Of a DNA stretch of 64,000 bases, positions 62,870 through 64,000 are shown piece after piece. The stretch is from Pleurocapsa minor HA4230-MV1. GTDB taxonomy: Bacteria; Cyanobacteriota; Cyanobacteriia; Cyanobacteriales; Xenococcaceae. The stretch's first letter is position 1. Every line of letters begins with the position of its first letter. The DNA is taken from assembly GCA_019359095.1 (NCBI GenBank), contig JAHHHZ010000019.1, forward strand, positions 1 through 64,000, read 5' to 3'. A program made the translations under genes and the position numbers. Under the pieces are notes generated by a model. The model saw only the letters and a program-made list of their open reading frames with translations. It was not told the origin of the DNA and did no database searches.

Positions 62870-63418
62870 CTAAGTTGTGCAATAATCGCGAATAATATCA
62901 TCTAACGATGTATCTGGAGGTGCATACATTCTTTTGCGCTTCAAAGCACTAAAATCGTGTTCAATATCATTTAAATCAGGAGAATATTTAGGCAGAAATA
63001 CTATTTGATGCACTGTCTCTTCTATCAGTTGTTTGATAGCATTTTTCCGATGAATTGGTGCATTATCCATAATCAATACTGATGGTCTTGTTAATGATGG
63101 CAATAAATATTTGCTCAACCACCCTTCAAACCCTTCGGCATTAAGACTGCCTGTAAAGATCATCGGTACGATTAAATCTTTTTTACCTTTTCTTCTGGCA
63201 GCTAATAAATTTTCCCTCACTCCCCTTCTACCTTGTCTTTCTCCATAAATCTTTTGTCCTCTTGCTGACCAAGCATAAATACAAGTTTGAATTGGCTCAA
63301 ATCCTGACTCATCGATAAAAATCAGACTTTTGCTACCGTAGACTTTAATTAGTTCTCTTAGTCTTCGATAATATTCAATTCTTTCTTGTCGGTTTCTTTC
63401 TCGATAACGGAGTTGTTT
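62870..63418 (-). CDS. IS630 transposase, C-terminal part (ORF B, DDE domain)
   Basis: In the -1 frame relative to ORF A, 182 residues following the slip. Catalytic acids: Asp in LIFIDESGFEP, Asp in LIMDNAPIH and Glu in YSPDLNDIEHDF, as in the DDE/D core of IS630. It ends at 62870. An internal GTG at 63220 could start a shorter product, but would lose the first Asp. Confidence 0.92.
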   Translation of the reverse strand, partial: KQLRYRERNRQERIEYYRRLRELIKVYGSKSLIFIDESGFEPIQTCIYAWSARGQKIYGERQGRRGVRENLLAARRKGKKDLIVPMIFTGSLNAEGFEGWLSKYLLPSLTRPSVLIMDNAPIHRKNAIKQLIEETVHQIVFLPKYSPDLNDIEHDFSALKRKRMYAPPDTSLDDIIRDYCTT

Positions 63419-63717
63419 TTTTTTCTGGTAATCTTCATTTGACTTAGAGCGTATAGTATTGCCGAAGGTTGAACTTTAAATTTGATTGCTCGATCTATTA
63501 ATCGTTGCTGCGGATTTTCTCTAACATCTTGTTTTAATGCTTCCCAGTTCAATTTTCGTTGGCGACGTTTAACTTTAGTTGCTTCGAGATTCTCTCGATT
63601 TAACCAGCGATAGATCGATGCTCTCGACACTTGAAAAATTTGGGACGCTTTTGTCACACCGCCCCCTCTTTCCAGATAGTCAATTACTTTTTTCCTTAGA
63701 TCTAGACTGTAAGGCAT
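63358..63717 (-). CDS. IS630 transposase, N-terminal part (ORF A)
   Basis: 119 residues, starting MPYSLDLRKKVIDYLERGGG with helix-turn-helix KASQIFQVSRASIYRWLNR, the DNA-binding region. The frame runs past a run of nine A (63416-63424 complement); a -1 slip at A-AAA-AAA there joins ORF A codon 100 to ORF B, giving a protein of about 282 residues. Without slippage a shorter product ends after IIED. Confidence 0.93.
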   Translation of the reverse strand: MPYSLDLRKKVIDYLERGGGVTKASQIFQVSRASIYRWLNRENLEATKVKRRQRKLNWEALKQDVRENPQQRLIDRAIKFKVQPSAILYALSQMKITRKKNNSVIEKETDKKELNIIED

Positions 63718-63788
63718 TAGTATGAGCTGAAGAAAGTTTTACTTTAATTTACTCTATATTTGTCTCAGTCTTAATTAAAATGACTATA

Positions 63789-63869
63789 GCTGACGAAACA
63801 GTAGTAGGTATAGACTCGTTAGCTAGCAAAGCTATCTGCCTTTGCCTAGTTTCCTCATTTCCTAGCTAA
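63789..63869 (+). pseudogene. 3' part of the phage ABA-like gene split by the IS
   Basis: Reading on from the deduced target TA, the frame gives ADETVVGIDSLASKAICLCL and ends in TAA at 63867-63869. The hydrophobic SKAICLCLV resembles the C-terminal helix of these phage proteins. Confidence 0.7.
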
Positions 63870-63900
63870 TCCTTACTCAAATCTTCTATCAGTTAAACTC

Positions 63901-63987
63901 ATGGCTTCCTTAAAATCTAACCGCGCAAAAGCATTAAAAGTCTATGCAGACAAAGCAGACAAGTCTGTACCAATGCTGCTAGACTAG
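63901..63987 (+). CDS. Short possible protein near the window end
   Basis: 28 residues, MASLKSNRAKALKVYADKAD then a stop. Charged helical composition. No ribosome site; may be a fragment. Confidence 0.25.
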   Translation: MASLKSNRAKALKVYADKADKSVPMLLD

Positions 63988-64000
63988 CATATCGACGATT

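Larger units (their letters stand above)
62844..63786. mobile_element. IS630-family insertion sequence, 943 bp
   Basis: Flanked by TA on both sides (62842-62843 and 63787-63788), the IS630/Tc1 target duplication. Terminal inverted repeats: TAGTTATTTCAAATAAG at the left and the complement of the right end TAGTCATTTTAATTAAG agree at 20 of the first 26 bases. It encodes one transposase in two frames on the minus strand. It splits a phage-like gene. Confidence 0.93.

Overview
The window is chromosomal DNA from a cyanobacterium. Evidence: a psbA (photosystem II D1) gene, petM of the cytochrome b6f complex, glnB, a PatA-type response regulator, a CYP110-like P450, DUF4327, many HIP1 octamers (GCGATCGC) and heptanucleotide tandem repeats (STRR). 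The mix of chemotaxis, RTX and pentapeptide proteins and abundant small dispersed repeats suggests a large-genome, probably surface-living lineage; the genus cannot be fixed from sequence alone.

Layout. 1-2.9 kb: 5' part of psbA (minus), a secreted SnoaL-like protein, and a divergent manganese/zinc-type ABC ATPase and binding lipoprotein sharing a repeat-containing control region. 3-10.7 kb: SNF2 helicase, glnB, a CmpR-like LysR regulator, rbfA, nagZ and a DUF4327 protein. 10.9-17 kb: pentapeptide protein, GNAT, AraC regulator, small membrane protein and a P450 whose reading frame has swallowed a dispersed palindromic repeat. 17-24 kb: UDP-xylose pathway pair (UXS and Ugd), a phytanoyl-CoA-dioxygenase-like protein, pepP, a MITE-like element, a phosphatase-like protein and an SPFH protein. 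24-28.8 kb: a four-GAF photoreceptor-like protein with two DXCF-type cyanobacteriochrome signatures, an isolated P-type ATPase nucleotide-binding domain, and 1.1 kb without genes. 28.8-37.5 kb: anmK, Ser/Thr kinase, tlyA, a candidate sRNA, ffh-rpsP-khpA, pdxA, petM and a Nudix hydrolase. 37.9-50.4 kb: a 31-residue-repeat protein, a second MITE candidate, YchJ-like and HEAT proteins, pyrH-frr, a cysteine-free thioredoxin-fold protein, speB, a DCC-family protein, a 1247-residue FG-GAP/RTX protein, nfi and a pentapeptide protein. 50.5-60 kb: pnp, then a six-gene chemotaxis-like operon on the minus strand.

60.1-64 kb is a disturbed region: a truncated ammonium transporter, a gene fragment without a start, a short phage-like cassette, and an IS630-family insertion sequence that splits one of the phage-like genes. 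The target TA, the terminal repeats and the interrupted reading frame can all be reconstructed.

How the genes work together. ugd and uxs make UDP-glucuronate and UDP-xylose for surface polysaccharide. nagZ and anmK are two steps of peptidoglycan recycling. pyrH-frr and ffh-rpsP-khpA are growth operons. The chemotaxis-like operon (PatA regulator, double CheW, receptor, hybrid CheA, two CheB-like receivers without a methylesterase domain) probably controls motility or phototaxis. The GAF protein elsewhere in the window could be a light sensor with a decayed chemoreceptor-like C-terminus.
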